From the NCBI GenBank assembly GCA_026416955.1, contig JAOAEE010000008.1, positions 154,608-197,773 on the forward strand: a stretch of DNA of 43,166 nucleotides. The letters run 5' to 3'. This document shows, piece after piece, positions 1-7,925 of the stretch. The notes beneath the pieces are model-generated. The model was not told where the DNA came from. It saw only the letters and a program-made list of their open reading frames with translations, and searched no databases. Made by a program: the position numbers and the translations under genes. Each line of letters begins with the position of its first letter. Positions within the stretch are counted from its first letter, which is position 1. This stretch comes from Ignavibacteria bacterium. Its GTDB lineage: Bacteria > Bacteroidota > Ignavibacteria > Kapaibacteriales > UBA2268.

Positions 1-312
1 TTCCCCTTATTTACTGCATTGTTGCCCGGTCCTATACCAATTATTTTTAATGATGTTCTTGGTGTCGCATTTTTTGACATTGGTGGTGCTTGGTCTGGTT
101 CTATGGCGAACTTTAAATTTAGGCCACCAGAAGTTATCTATTTCTCCAGTGATAGGTATAAAGTAGAGCAAAATAGGTTATTAATGAGTTTGGGTGTAGG
201 AGCAAGAGCTTGGATACTTGGTTTACCAATAAAAATGGATATTGCTTGGAGAAAAGAATATGCTGGTTGGTCAAAGCCTTTCTATTTATTCTCGATTAAC
301 TATGATTTTTAA
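1..312 (+). CDS. C-terminal end of an outer-membrane beta-barrel protein (5' partial)
   Basis: The reading frame is open from the first base of the window, so the gene starts upstream and only about the last 103 residues are seen. They alternate polar and hydrophobic residues in barrel-strand style (GVGARAWILGLPIKMDIAW) and end in the aromatic terminus YDF, the form recognised by the BAM complex. The pattern resembles the end of the bacterial surface antigen (Omp85-like) barrel, which also occurs at the end of some beta-propeller outer-membrane proteins. The N-terminal domains are missing, so the exact family and function cannot be given. A 58-bp gap separates it from the WYL regulator on the same strand. 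Confidence 0.6.
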   Translation, partial: FPLFTALLPGPIPIIFNDVLGVAFFDIGGAWSGSMANFKFRPPEVIYFSSDRYKVEQNRLLMSLGVGARAWILGLPIKMDIAWRKEYAGWSKPFYLFSINYDF

Positions 313-370
313 TATAATAAAAAAATTAGTTAAATTTGCTTTTAAATTGACATCAATATAGGAAAATAAT

Positions 371-1525
371 ATGCCTGGGCAACCGCATAGAATTCTTTAT
401 ATGTACAAAAAATTTCTTGCTGGAGAAACTTTAACTTCAAGTCAACTTCAGGATATGATTTCCGAGGAAATTGAAATTGTCAGTATCAGAACTATACAAC
501 GCGATTTAAGACTTTTGCAAAAAATAGAGCCTTCATTAATTGGAACGCCAAAAGGGAAAGAAATATATTGGAGTATACCAAAGGACTTCCGCTATCCTAA
601 ACAAATTTTTAGATTTGAACCTAATGAGTTGCTTGCTTTCCACTTTTTGAAAGCTCATTTGAAAACTTTCCGTGGTACTGTGATTGAAAAAGATGTTGAG
701 AAATTATATAAAAAAATCGAAAAGTATGCCCCGCAAGAAGTAGTGCTCGACGAAACTTTATATTGGGACCAAAATGTTGGGTATTACGACTACTCTAAGC
801 TGGACGACATTTTACAAAAGGTAATTGAATGTACAGCTTCGAAAAAGTGGTATACTGTAACTTATACCACTCCCAAAACTTTGACATCGAAGGATATCAT
901 TGTAAGGTTCGAAACAATTTTTTCTTACTTGGGGGTACTTTATGTAGTTGCCTATGTCCCAAAACATAAAATTCACGTAAGCCTATCTGTACACAATATT
1001 TCGAAAATTGAGGAAAAGAAAGATTTTTACGAAGCAGCTCCTCCATTTAATTTTCGCGAATGGTCTTCTTATAGGTTTGGTGTTTTCTCCGGAGAAATTC
1101 ACAATGTAAAATTGATGATAAAAAAGGAATTTATCCACTTTTTTATTAATCGCCGTTGGCACGTTTCCCAAACAGAAAAATTAGACAAAGAAGGTAATTT
1201 AATTCTTGAAATGCGGGTTCCTATTGGTGTAGATTTAATTAATTGGATATTGAGTTGGAGCGATGCTATTGTTGTACTTGAACCCAAAGAACTTATTCAA
1301 AAAATTATTAACCGTTTATACCAAGCTTTGAATAACTATAAAATTTTTGCTCCAGAAATTAAACCTAAAGATTTTGATGACCTAATGAAAGAAGAGAAGT
1401 TTGAAACTGGTGGTGTGAAATTTGAGGTTTATCATTTGAAAGAACCATCTTTAAAGGTTTCTGAATCTACGGAGGGCAAATCAAAGTACAAATTAACACT
1501 CAGGTCTAAGAAAAAAAAGGAATAG
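371..1525 (+). CDS. WYL-domain transcriptional regulator
   Basis: This is a predicted cytoplasmic DNA-binding regulator of 384 residues. Residues 1-65 form an HTH_11/DeoR-type winged helix, with a recognition helix around SIRTIQRDLRLL. Residues about 150-235 match the WYL ligand-sensing domain, although the signature reads LYVVAYV, so the Trp-Tyr-Leu triad is not literal. Residues about 240-330 look like the WCX extension. A lysine-rich tail follows. WYL proteins generally sense nucleotides or nucleic acids and control stress, DNA-damage or defence genes. No defence operon lies beside this one, so the target is unknown. The next gene (dtd) is convergent, one base after the stop. Confidence 0.85.
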   Translation: MPGQPHRILYMYKKFLAGETLTSSQLQDMISEEIEIVSIRTIQRDLRLLQKIEPSLIGTPKGKEIYWSIPKDFRYPKQIFRFEPNELLAFHFLKAHLKTFRGTVIEKDVEKLYKKIEKYAPQEVVLDETLYWDQNVGYYDYSKLDDILQKVIECTASKKWYTVTYTTPKTLTSKDIIVRFETIFSYLGVLYVVAYVPKHKIHVSLSVHNISKIEEKKDFYEAAPPFNFREWSSYRFGVFSGEIHNVKLMIKKEFIHFFINRRWHVSQTEKLDKEGNLILEMRVPIGVDLINWILSWSDAIVVLEPKELIQKIINRLYQALNNYKIFAPEIKPKDFDDLMKEEKFETGGVKFEVYHLKEPSLKVSESTEGKSKYKLTLRSKKKKE

Positions 1526-1526
1526 A

Positions 1527-1970
1527 CTATTTATCTAAGATTATTGTAACTGGCCCATCGTTTATTAATTCTATGTCCATCATTTCTCTAAATTCCCCGG
1601 TTACCACATATAAAGAAGAACTCGACCTAAAGTGCTCAATGAAATCTTTGTAAATTTTATTTGCAATACTTGGTTCTGCTGAATACATAAAGTTTGGTCT
1701 AAAACCTTTCGAAACATCACCATACAAAGTAAAGTTTGATACTAACATTATTTCCCCATTTATGTCTTGAACCGACAAGTTCATTTTTCCGTTCTCGTCG
1801 GAAAAAATTCTAAGATTCAATATTTTGTTAGTAAACCATTTTATTTCTTGAAGTGAATCATTCTGTTTGAAAGCAAGAAAAACAACTAACCCTTTGCCAA
1901 TACTTCTAATTTCACCAGTGTTAATAATTCTAACACTTGCTTTTTTAACTCTTTGAATGACTGCTCTCAT
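1527..1970 (-). CDS. dtd: D-aminoacyl-tRNA deacylase
   Basis: DTD hydrolyses D-aminoacyl-tRNAs (and Gly-tRNA-Ala) in the cytoplasm, a chiral proofreading step in translation. The 147-residue product begins with the family-typical MRAVIQRV and carries the C-terminal motif NDGPVT at residues 138-142. The other signature, normally SQFT, reads SNFT at residues 78-81, a Gln-to-Asn change in an otherwise intact region. The ATG at 1970 is preferred over an in-frame TTG six bases upstream because it gives the canonical N-terminus. A TAATTTTG -7-like element lies upstream (1994 down to 1987). The gene is divergent from fmdB and convergent with the WYL gene. Confidence 0.95.
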   Translation of the reverse strand: MRAVIQRVKKASVRIINTGEIRSIGKGLVVFLAFKQNDSLQEIKWFTNKILNLRIFSDENGKMNLSVQDINGEIMLVSNFTLYGDVSKGFRPNFMYSAEPSIANKIYKDFIEHFRSSSSLYVVTGEFREMMDIELINDGPVTIILDK

Positions 1971-2057
1971 ATTCAATAGAAAAAAACAAAATTAATTTGT
2001 TTGAAATAAAAGAAAGCCATTTTCGTTAAAGCAAAATTGGTTAAAGAGGGGATGGAT

Positions 2058-2360
2058 ATGCCAATTTATGAATACAAATGTGAACGATGTGGGAAAGTCT
2101 TTGAGTATCAACAAAAAATTACTGATGAACCACTTGAATATTGTCCCCCGGAAATTTGTGAATCAAAGGAATTTAAGGGACAAGGTAAAGTGCATCGTAT
2201 TATAAGCAAGGGAGTTGGATTAATTTTTAAGGGTAATGGATTTTATATTACCGATTATGCTAGAAAAAATTCTTCTGTATCCCATTCAGGTAATTTTAAC
2301 GAAACCCAACCTCGAAATGGTGCATCCAGTACCCAAAAAGTAAATTCAGAACAAAAATAA
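2058..2360 (+). CDS. FmdB-family zinc-ribbon regulatory protein
   Basis: This is a 100-residue protein of the FmdB/CxxC_CxxC_SSSS family. It starts MPIYEYKCERCGKVF, with a Cys pair at residues 8 and 11 and a second pair at 29 and 34 that should bind one zinc. The family motif FKGNGFYITDY follows, and then a Ser/Asn-rich tail that looks disordered. Members are small cytoplasmic proteins of uncertain role, named from a putative regulator of formamidase expression. In-frame starts exist at 2037 (TTG) and 2052 (ATG). The ATG at 2058 gives the canonical N-terminus and sits six bases after the Shine-Dalgarno-like AGAGGGG. The gene ends just before a strong terminator. Confidence 0.88.
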   Translation: MPIYEYKCERCGKVFEYQQKITDEPLEYCPPEICESKEFKGQGKVHRIISKGVGLIFKGNGFYITDYARKNSSVSHSGNFNETQPRNGASSTQKVNSEQK

Positions 2361-2380
2361 TTGCTACCAAAAACTTTATT

Positions 2381-2417
2381 GGGAAGGTAAAATAAATACC
2401 TTCCCTTTTTTATTTTT
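2381..2417 (+). terminator. Intrinsic terminator after fmdB
   Basis: A perfect 9-bp stem (GGGAAGGTA at 2381-2389 and TACCTTCCC at 2397-2405) with a 7-nt loop is followed at once by TTTTTTATTTTT. It separates the FmdB gene from the helicase gene. The trailing bases also form TATTTTTG (2411-2418), a possible -7 element for the helicase, but no good -33 element stands at the right distance. Confidence 0.93.
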
Positions 2418-2438
2418 GTAGTTTATAATCCAAGTAAA

Positions 2439-4661
2439 ATGAACAAAATAATTTCCGAAATAGAAACTAATGAAACTAATCCAATACTAAGAAATTTAAA
2501 CATCGAACAAAGAAAAGCAGTTCTTGCTGTCGAAGGGCCAGTTTTAATCGTAGCAGGTGCTGGGAGCGGAAAAACGAGAGTGTTAACTCATAAAATTGCT
2601 TATTTAATAGATATAGGAATTCCACCTCAGAACATCCTTGCTCTTACCTTTACCAACAAAGCCGCCCAAGTTATGAGAGAAAGAATTTCGCTCCTAGTTA
2701 ATCCAGAGGCTTCGAAAAGAATTTGGGCTGGGACATTTCATTCTATTTTTGCGAAAATTTTACGCTTCGAAGCCAACGCTATTGGTTATTCATCTAATTT
2801 CTCGATTTATGATACAGACGACTCAGTCAATATCATTAAAAGAATTTTGGAGGGCTACTCGATTTCTAATAATAGGTTAACAGCAGAAACTATTCATCAT
2901 ATTATTTCTCTCGCAAAAAATAAAGTGCTTTCCCCAGAAGAATTCGCAAGAACTTCTTCAACTCCTATTGACCGTCAAGTTGCAGATATTTACAAAGAAT
3001 ACCAAGATTATTTACATCAAAACAATGCAATGGATTTTGACGACCTGTTGGTAAATACTTATGAGTTGTTTAGAAGTTATCCAGAAATCCTGCATAAATA
3101 TCAAGAGAGGTTTACATTTATTTTAGTCGATGAATACCAAGATACAAATAAAGTACAGTATTTGGTCTTGAAGCAACTTTCTTCGAAGTACAGAAATATT
3201 ACAGTAGTAGGAGATGATGCCCAAAGTATCTATAGATGGAGAGGAGCGGATATTCGGAACATTTTGGACTTCCAAAAAGATTTTCCCGACTCTAAAATTT
3301 TTCGGTTAGAGCAAAACTACCGTTCAACTAAGTGTATTCTTTCCGCAGCGGATAGTGTTATAAAGTTCAACAAGAAGCAAATTGAGAAAAAACTCTGGAC
3401 TGAAAATGAAGATGGTGAGTTAATTGAAGTATTTCAATGTGAAAACGAAAAGGAAGAAGCTAACTTGGTAGTAAAAACTATTAAATCACTTGTAGACGGG
3501 GGTAAATTTTCTTTTGGTGATATTGCTATTTTTTATCGAACCAACGCACAATCCCTCGAATTCGAAAATGCATTACGAAGAGAAAATATCAATTATGTTG
3601 TTGTAGGAGGTCTTTCCTTTTACAAAAGAAAGGAAGTTAAAGATGTACTCGCATATTTGAAACTTTTGGTCAATCCTAACGACAACGAAGCATTGATTAG
3701 GATAATAAACGAGCCACCTCGTGGAATCGGTAAAATTACACTTGCACACTTGATGAATTATGCGAAAGAAAGAAAAATTTCGATTTTTGAAGCTTTAGGA
3801 AACATAGATGAAATTAGTAATTTGCAAAACAGAGCAATAGGAGTTCTAAAAGATTTCCGAAATTGGCTACTAAGAACTGTTGACAAATTAAATGAAAAAG
3901 TAGGAATAGCAGATACAATCTACCAGTATATTAAAGAGAGTGGATTAATTTCGATGTATGAAGAAATTGGTACCGACGACGCTTACGATAGGTTAGAAAA
4001 TATTAATACATTATTAACTGATATTTATGACTTTCTAACAAGAAATGAAAATACTGATTTGTATGACTACCTTCAGCAAATTAGTCTTATCTCTGACATC
4101 GATGAAAAAAACATTGCAACCGAACAAGTAAAATTAATGACCTTGCATTCTGCAAAAGGTCTTGAATTCCCCGTTGTTTTCATCGTAGGTTTAGAACAAG
4201 GATTGTTCCCTTTGATTCGTTACAAGAGCAAAAGCAATGAAGATGAAGAAGAAGAAAGAAGATTGTTTTATGTTGGAATTACAAGAGCAATGAAAAAGGT
4301 TTATTTAACCTATGCTCTTGTTCGCCACAGATTTGGGGATGAATCCTATCAAGTTCCTTCAAAGTTTTTGCAAGAAATTGATAACAAATACCTTTTAGTT
4401 CATACAGAAAGTAGAAGAAAGACAATCACCTTTGTAGATAGACCAAAGAATGCATTCGATTACAAAGATGATTTTAATGATTTTGACCAAACCGAAGACA
4501 ACACATTAAAAATTGGTGATAAAGTTTTACATCCCTTTTTTGGAATTGGAAGGGTAGAACACCTTGAGGGCAGTGGAAATTTTGCACAAGCCCTTGTGAA
4601 TTTCGACTCTGTAGGAAGAAAACGACTTATGCTACAATATGCTAAACTAAAAAAGGTATAG
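2439..4661 (+). CDS. uvrD: UvrD/PcrA-type ATP-dependent 3'-5' DNA helicase
   Basis: This is a 740-residue superfamily 1 helicase that unwinds DNA in repair and replication-conflict resolution. All motifs are present: Walker A AGAGSGKT (about residues 39-46), Walker B as VDEYQDTN, motif III GDDAQSIYRWRGA, motif IV QNYRST, motif V TLHSAKGLEF and motif VI FYVGITRA. The C-terminus (KVLHPFFGIGRVEHLEG onwards) is the Tudor-like domain typical of PcrA/UvrD that contacts RNA polymerase. Length and layout match full-length PcrA. The ATG at 2439 has no clear Shine-Dalgarno, which is common in Bacteroidota. It is directly followed by the DnaA-box array. PcrA versus UvrD naming is arbitrary here. Confidence 0.96.
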   Translation: MNKIISEIETNETNPILRNLNIEQRKAVLAVEGPVLIVAGAGSGKTRVLTHKIAYLIDIGIPPQNILALTFTNKAAQVMRERISLLVNPEASKRIWAGTFHSIFAKILRFEANAIGYSSNFSIYDTDDSVNIIKRILEGYSISNNRLTAETIHHIISLAKNKVLSPEEFARTSSTPIDRQVADIYKEYQDYLHQNNAMDFDDLLVNTYELFRSYPEILHKYQERFTFILVDEYQDTNKVQYLVLKQLSSKYRNITVVGDDAQSIYRWRGADIRNILDFQKDFPDSKIFRLEQNYRSTKCILSAADSVIKFNKKQIEKKLWTENEDGELIEVFQCENEKEEANLVVKTIKSLVDGGKFSFGDIAIFYRTNAQSLEFENALRRENINYVVVGGLSFYKRKEVKDVLAYLKLLVNPNDNEALIRIINEPPRGIGKITLAHLMNYAKERKISIFEALGNIDEISNLQNRAIGVLKDFRNWLLRTVDKLNEKVGIADTIYQYIKESGLISMYEEIGTDDAYDRLENINTLLTDIYDFLTRNENTDLYDYLQQISLISDIDEKNIATEQVKLMTLHSAKGLEFPVVFIVGLEQGLFPLIRYKSKSNEDEEEERRLFYVGITRAMKKVYLTYALVRHRFGDESYQVPSKFLQEIDNKYLLVHTESRRKTITFVDRPKNAFDYKDDFNDFDQTEDNTLKIGDKVLHPFFGIGRVEHLEGSGNFAQALVNFDSVGRKRLMLQYAKLKKV

Positions 4662-4697
4662 ATATTTCGAGGGGAAAATGCTTTGTTTGCTTCAAAC

Positions 4698-4739
4698 TTA
4701 TCCACAAGTTTTCCACAATTTATCAACAGGAAATCAACA
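4698..4739 (+). promoter_or_regulatory. Array of four DnaA-box-like 9-mers at 11-bp pitch (candidate oriC core or DnaA-controlled site)
   Basis: The 110-bp gap between the helicase and AlbA_2 genes contains TTATCCACA (4698-4706, a perfect match to the DnaA consensus TTATNCACA), TTTTCCACA (4709-4717, 8/9), TTATCAACA (4720-4728, 8/9) and AAATCAACA (4731-4739, 6/9). All have the same orientation and starts exactly 11 bp apart, so they face one side of the helix. A run of almost pure A/T follows (4740-4770), as expected of a DNA-unwinding element. No dnaA gene lies in the window. An origin, a DnaA-regulated promoter and a titration site are all possible. Confidence 0.6.
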
Positions 4740-4771
4740 TAAAAAACAAATTTTTTTTATTGTTTATTGAT

Positions 4772-5422
4772 ATGGATATTGAAAAATTAAAACTAATAAT
4801 TGCAGAAGGAGAATCTTCCACAGTAGAGTTTAAAAGAAAAGCAAGCTCCCCAGAAAAAATTGCAAAGGAACTTTGTGCATTTGCAAATTCAAAAGGGGGC
4901 TTTTTAATCATTGGGGTTGATGATGATAAGAAAGTAGTTGGAGTAGATTCGGAAAAAACTGAAATCGATGTTGTTGAAATCGCTTGCCAATTTAATATTT
5001 TCCCACCAATTACTCCTAAAAGTATAGAGGTTATCAATTACAACAAAAAGGAAGTTATTGTTGTAGAGATAGAAGAAAGTAACAATAAACCACACACAAT
5101 CGAAGCCCTTGATGAAAGTGGGAAAAAAAGAAAGTTTGCATACATACGATTGGGAGAAAAATCAGTAATTGCCAGTAAAGAAATGAAAAGATTATTGTCT
5201 GGTCAGAATGCAAATGCCAAGCCTATCAAAATATTTATCGGGGAACAAGAAAAGAGATTGTTCAATTATCTGGAAAAACACGAAAGAATTACTGTACGTG
5301 AATTTGCGAAACTTGTGAACATTTCAGAGAGGAGAGCATCTGCTGTTTTAGTTAAACTTGTAAGGGTTGGAGTTCTTCAAATTTATACCGACACAAATAA
5401 TGATTATTTTATTCTTGCCTAA
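4772..5422 (+). CDS. AlbA_2 (Schlafen-type) putative nucleic-acid-binding protein with C-terminal winged helix
   Basis: This is a 216-residue cytoplasmic protein. Residues about 5-135 match the AlbA_2/divergent AAA-4 domain: EFKRK near the start, then KELCAFANSKGGFLIIGVDD, then PHTIEAL and the AYIRLG segment typical of this fold. A winged-helix segment follows (about 155-216; EQEKRLFNYLEKHERITVREFAKL). The arrangement suggests a regulator or DNA-processing accessory protein, but the family has no single known function. The ATG at 4772 is chosen over a TTG at 4760, which would lie inside the AT-rich tract after the DnaA boxes. Its 3' end overlaps the end of the convergent lpxK gene by 14 bp. 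If the boxes regulate a gene, this is the nearest one downstream. Confidence 0.8.
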   Translation: MDIEKLKLIIAEGESSTVEFKRKASSPEKIAKELCAFANSKGGFLIIGVDDDKKVVGVDSEKTEIDVVEIACQFNIFPPITPKSIEVINYNKKEVIVVEIEESNNKPHTIEALDESGKKRKFAYIRLGEKSVIASKEMKRLLSGQNANAKPIKIFIGEQEKRLFNYLEKHERITVREFAKLVNISERRASAVLVKLVRVGVLQIYTDTNNDYFILA

Positions 5423-6386
5423 GAATACTAACTATTCTATTTATCAGTTTTTGCTCATCAAAAACATTAATTTCCAGAACACTGACGATTATTTCGATAT
5501 TATTTTTGATGAATAATTCAATAAAATTGCGTAACTTAACAAAATCTTTCTCTGTTGTAACAATATAGTTAATATTGTTATTAACCATATTAGAAATTAT
5601 TTTTTCTATGTCCTTTTTTGAAAAGTAATAGTGGTCTCTGAATTTAAAGTGCATAAAGATTTTTGAGAAAAAATTTTGCGCTTCTTCGTAAAAACTCTTG
5701 TTATTACCTATTGCACTCAAAAGAGCAACAGAATGTTCAGAAATATTGTTGGGGTCGAAACTTAGAAATTCATAATTATAAAAACAAACAATCTTCTTTT
5801 GGTAAAAAAATATTTTCTCCTTATCAAATAAATTTTTTTCTAAATTTATACCACTTTCAATTAACAAAATATCCGCCCTTGTTGCGTTTTTTAAGGGTTC
5901 ACGTAGAAAACTCTTGAACGAATTTTTATCTATTAGTACAATGTCCAAATCTCTAAATAATTTTAAATGTTGGAAGCCGTCATCGATAATTACAACATCA
6001 GGTCTTATATTTTTTTCAATTATTTCAATTGCTTTGTATTTCTTTTTTGCAACTGCGATTGGGATATTAAGTTTCTTTTGTATCAAAAATACTTCATCTC
6101 CAATGTCTTCAATTTTGTAATTGGTATCGTTAGGTGTTATTAGCAATGTTCGGTTATTTTTTCTATTGTAACCCCGAGAAAGAATAAGAGGTTTGTACCC
6201 AAGTTCAATTAATTTTTTGGAAAGGAAAATAACAAAAGGAGTCTTGCCACTCCCACCAAACGAAACATTTCCAACACTGATGACTGGGAAAGTTGCTTTA
6301 ACTCTTTTGATTATGTTATTGAAATAAATATAATTTCGTAGGTTAGCAATACCGAAAAGTATGTTATTTAGAGCCGATAGTAACAT
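5409..6386 (-). CDS. lpxK: Tetraacyldisaccharide 4'-kinase (lipid A synthesis)
   Basis: LpxK phosphorylates the 4' position of the lipid A precursor at the inner face of the inner membrane. The 325 residues equal the usual length (the E. coli enzyme has about 328). Visible features are the N-terminal hydrophobic segment (about 1-25), the P-loop GNVSFGGSGKTP (about 39-50), LSRGYNRKN, and VIIDDGFQHLKLFRDLDIVL containing the conserved DDGFQH. It is the last gene of a minus-strand operon, one base after the Memo-AMMECR1 stop codon. Its presence shows the organism makes lipid A and has an outer membrane. Confidence 0.95.
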   Translation of the reverse strand: MLLSALNNILFGIANLRNYIYFNNIIKRVKATFPVISVGNVSFGGSGKTPFVIFLSKKLIELGYKPLILSRGYNRKNNRTLLITPNDTNYKIEDIGDEVFLIQKKLNIPIAVAKKKYKAIEIIEKNIRPDVVIIDDGFQHLKLFRDLDIVLIDKNSFKSFLREPLKNATRADILLIESGINLEKNLFDKEKIFFYQKKIVCFYNYEFLSFDPNNISEHSVALLSAIGNNKSFYEEAQNFFSKIFMHFKFRDHYYFSKKDIEKIISNMVNNNINYIVTTEKDFVKLRNFIELFIKNNIEIIVSVLEINVFDEQKLINRIVSILRQE

Positions 6387-6387
6387 T

Positions 6388-7896
6388 TTAATGGATTATT
6401 AGGGCTTCGAATGAGTAAATTTCTGCCTCAGGGTCCAAAAATGTGGTCTTCGAAACCCCAGCCTTAAGGCATAAATTTTGTAGAAAAGTTGTAACATCCC
6501 AATTTCTTTCAGTAGCAACTTGAGGAAGTAGTAAACCAGAATAGTTTTTGTACCGTAAATAAAGGCCGTGTTTTCCGATAACTATTTCGTTGAAGGAAAA
6601 AACTTTTTTGAAGCGAGATAAAATGGTTATTTCAAAACTAAGATGGGGAAGTTCCTCTTTTCGAACCGGTCCAAATCTCCAATCGCTTGTGGCGCTGGTT
6701 TTTGCAACTTCTTGTAGTTCATAAACTAATGGTTTTGTAGGGAAAATGTGTCCCATACAAGCTCTTAATTCATCATTTTTTTCAATTGTTACAAATGCAG
6801 TATAATTTTGCAAAAAAGAAGATGATTGCTTTAATGCGTCGGGTATATCGAATTTTTCGCCATTTACCACCGAGAAAATCACTTTTTTTACAAAGTCGAG
6901 AAGTTGCTCTTTTTCTGTTTGACTCAATTCTGGTAAATATTTTGGTTGGTAATTTTCGTCTTGAACTAAAGCACCAGCGAAATATCCAACAACCCGTTCT
7001 TTCATAGGAGTTACAAATGGAGAATCACCGCTCGTTGCATAAAGCAACTTTACAGGTTTATTTGCACCAAGTGCTTCGGAAACACACATAACAACAGCAA
7101 TCGGTCCCAAACCACAAGCTTCAATTTCCCGCCCATTTAATGAAGCAATTAGTTTAAAGTAGTCAAAGTTTTGGAATGTTGTAATAAAGTTCGAATCTAT
7201 TTCGTAAGCAACTTTATAACTATGGTAGTGGGATAAATCAGAACTTGCAACTAAAACAATGTCATCGGTTCTCTTGGTATCTTTAAGGGTATTAATTATT
7301 GCTAAGGTCAATGAATGAATAATCTGTGGGTCTTGGCTACCCATAACAATGGGCACAATTTTGATATTAGGGAAAAGATATTGTAAAAAGGGAATTTGAA
7401 CTTCGAGAGAATGTTCTGGGTTACCTTTTCGCCAATTGTGTCCATCTATTGACAATCTTACATACGAATTTTGTTTGGAAAGGTAGAGGGATAATTCCTT
7501 ATCGACTTGGACAGGACCAAAAGGGGTTACGTAAGCATCCCCAGAGAAAACAGATGCATATTGGAAATAATGGTGGTGCGAAGGTGAAATGACAATTGCG
7601 GTTTTAATATTTCTGTTCGATAACTCCTTATAAACCTTACCCGCCACAAATCCGCTGTAAATGTAACCAGCGTGAGGTGAAATTATACCCAAAATCTTCT
7701 GATTTGGTGGTATGGTTTGAGGTTTATCAATCTCTAAATAAGCTTCAATATCTTTTCTCAAAGCTTCAGGGTCGGAAGGGTAAAAAGAGCCAGCAACAGT
7801 AGGGGGACGGTAGGAAATATCCTTTTCCGAGGGAGCATCTTGAGCAAACATAAAATCTCCTACAAGAAATAGGAAAATTATACTTAATACAATCAT
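6388..7896 (-). CDS. Memo-AMMECR1 fusion (AmmeMemoRadiSam system proteins B and A), probably exported
   Basis: This is a 502-residue fusion. Residues 30-315 form the Memo domain (protein B of the AmmeMemoRadiSam set): SPHAGYIYSG with His75, SPSHHHYF with His107-109, SSDLSHYHS and EACGLGP with Cys261, which correspond to the metal/redox site of human MEMO1. Residues 330-500 form the AMMECR1 domain (protein A), with the core motif LRACMG instead of LRGCIG and TSDWRFGPVRKEEL. The N-terminus is hydrophobic and ends FMFAQ-DAP, which looks like a signal peptide although it lacks a basic residue. In-frame TAA lies just upstream of the ATG, so no longer start exists. No AmmeMemoRadiSam-type radical SAM gene is in the window. 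The biochemical role is unknown. Confidence 0.88.
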   Translation of the reverse strand: MIVLSIIFLFLVGDFMFAQDAPSEKDISYRPPTVAGSFYPSDPEALRKDIEAYLEIDKPQTIPPNQKILGIISPHAGYIYSGFVAGKVYKELSNRNIKTAIVISPSHHHYFQYASVFSGDAYVTPFGPVQVDKELSLYLSKQNSYVRLSIDGHNWRKGNPEHSLEVQIPFLQYLFPNIKIVPIVMGSQDPQIIHSLTLAIINTLKDTKRTDDIVLVASSDLSHYHSYKVAYEIDSNFITTFQNFDYFKLIASLNGREIEACGLGPIAVVMCVSEALGANKPVKLLYATSGDSPFVTPMKERVVGYFAGALVQDENYQPKYLPELSQTEKEQLLDFVKKVIFSVVNGEKFDIPDALKQSSSFLQNYTAFVTIEKNDELRACMGHIFPTKPLVYELQEVAKTSATSDWRFGPVRKEELPHLSFEITILSRFKKVFSFNEIVIGKHGLYLRYKNYSGLLLPQVATERNWDVTTFLQNLCLKAGVSKTTFLDPEAEIYSFEALIIH

Positions 7897-7925
7897 AATT
7901 TAAACATTTTTCAGTAAATATCAAA

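Noticed and set aside
5663-5917. Plus-strand open frame inside lpxK
   Set aside because: It is antisense to a strongly supported lpxK reading frame and shows no protein-like motif.
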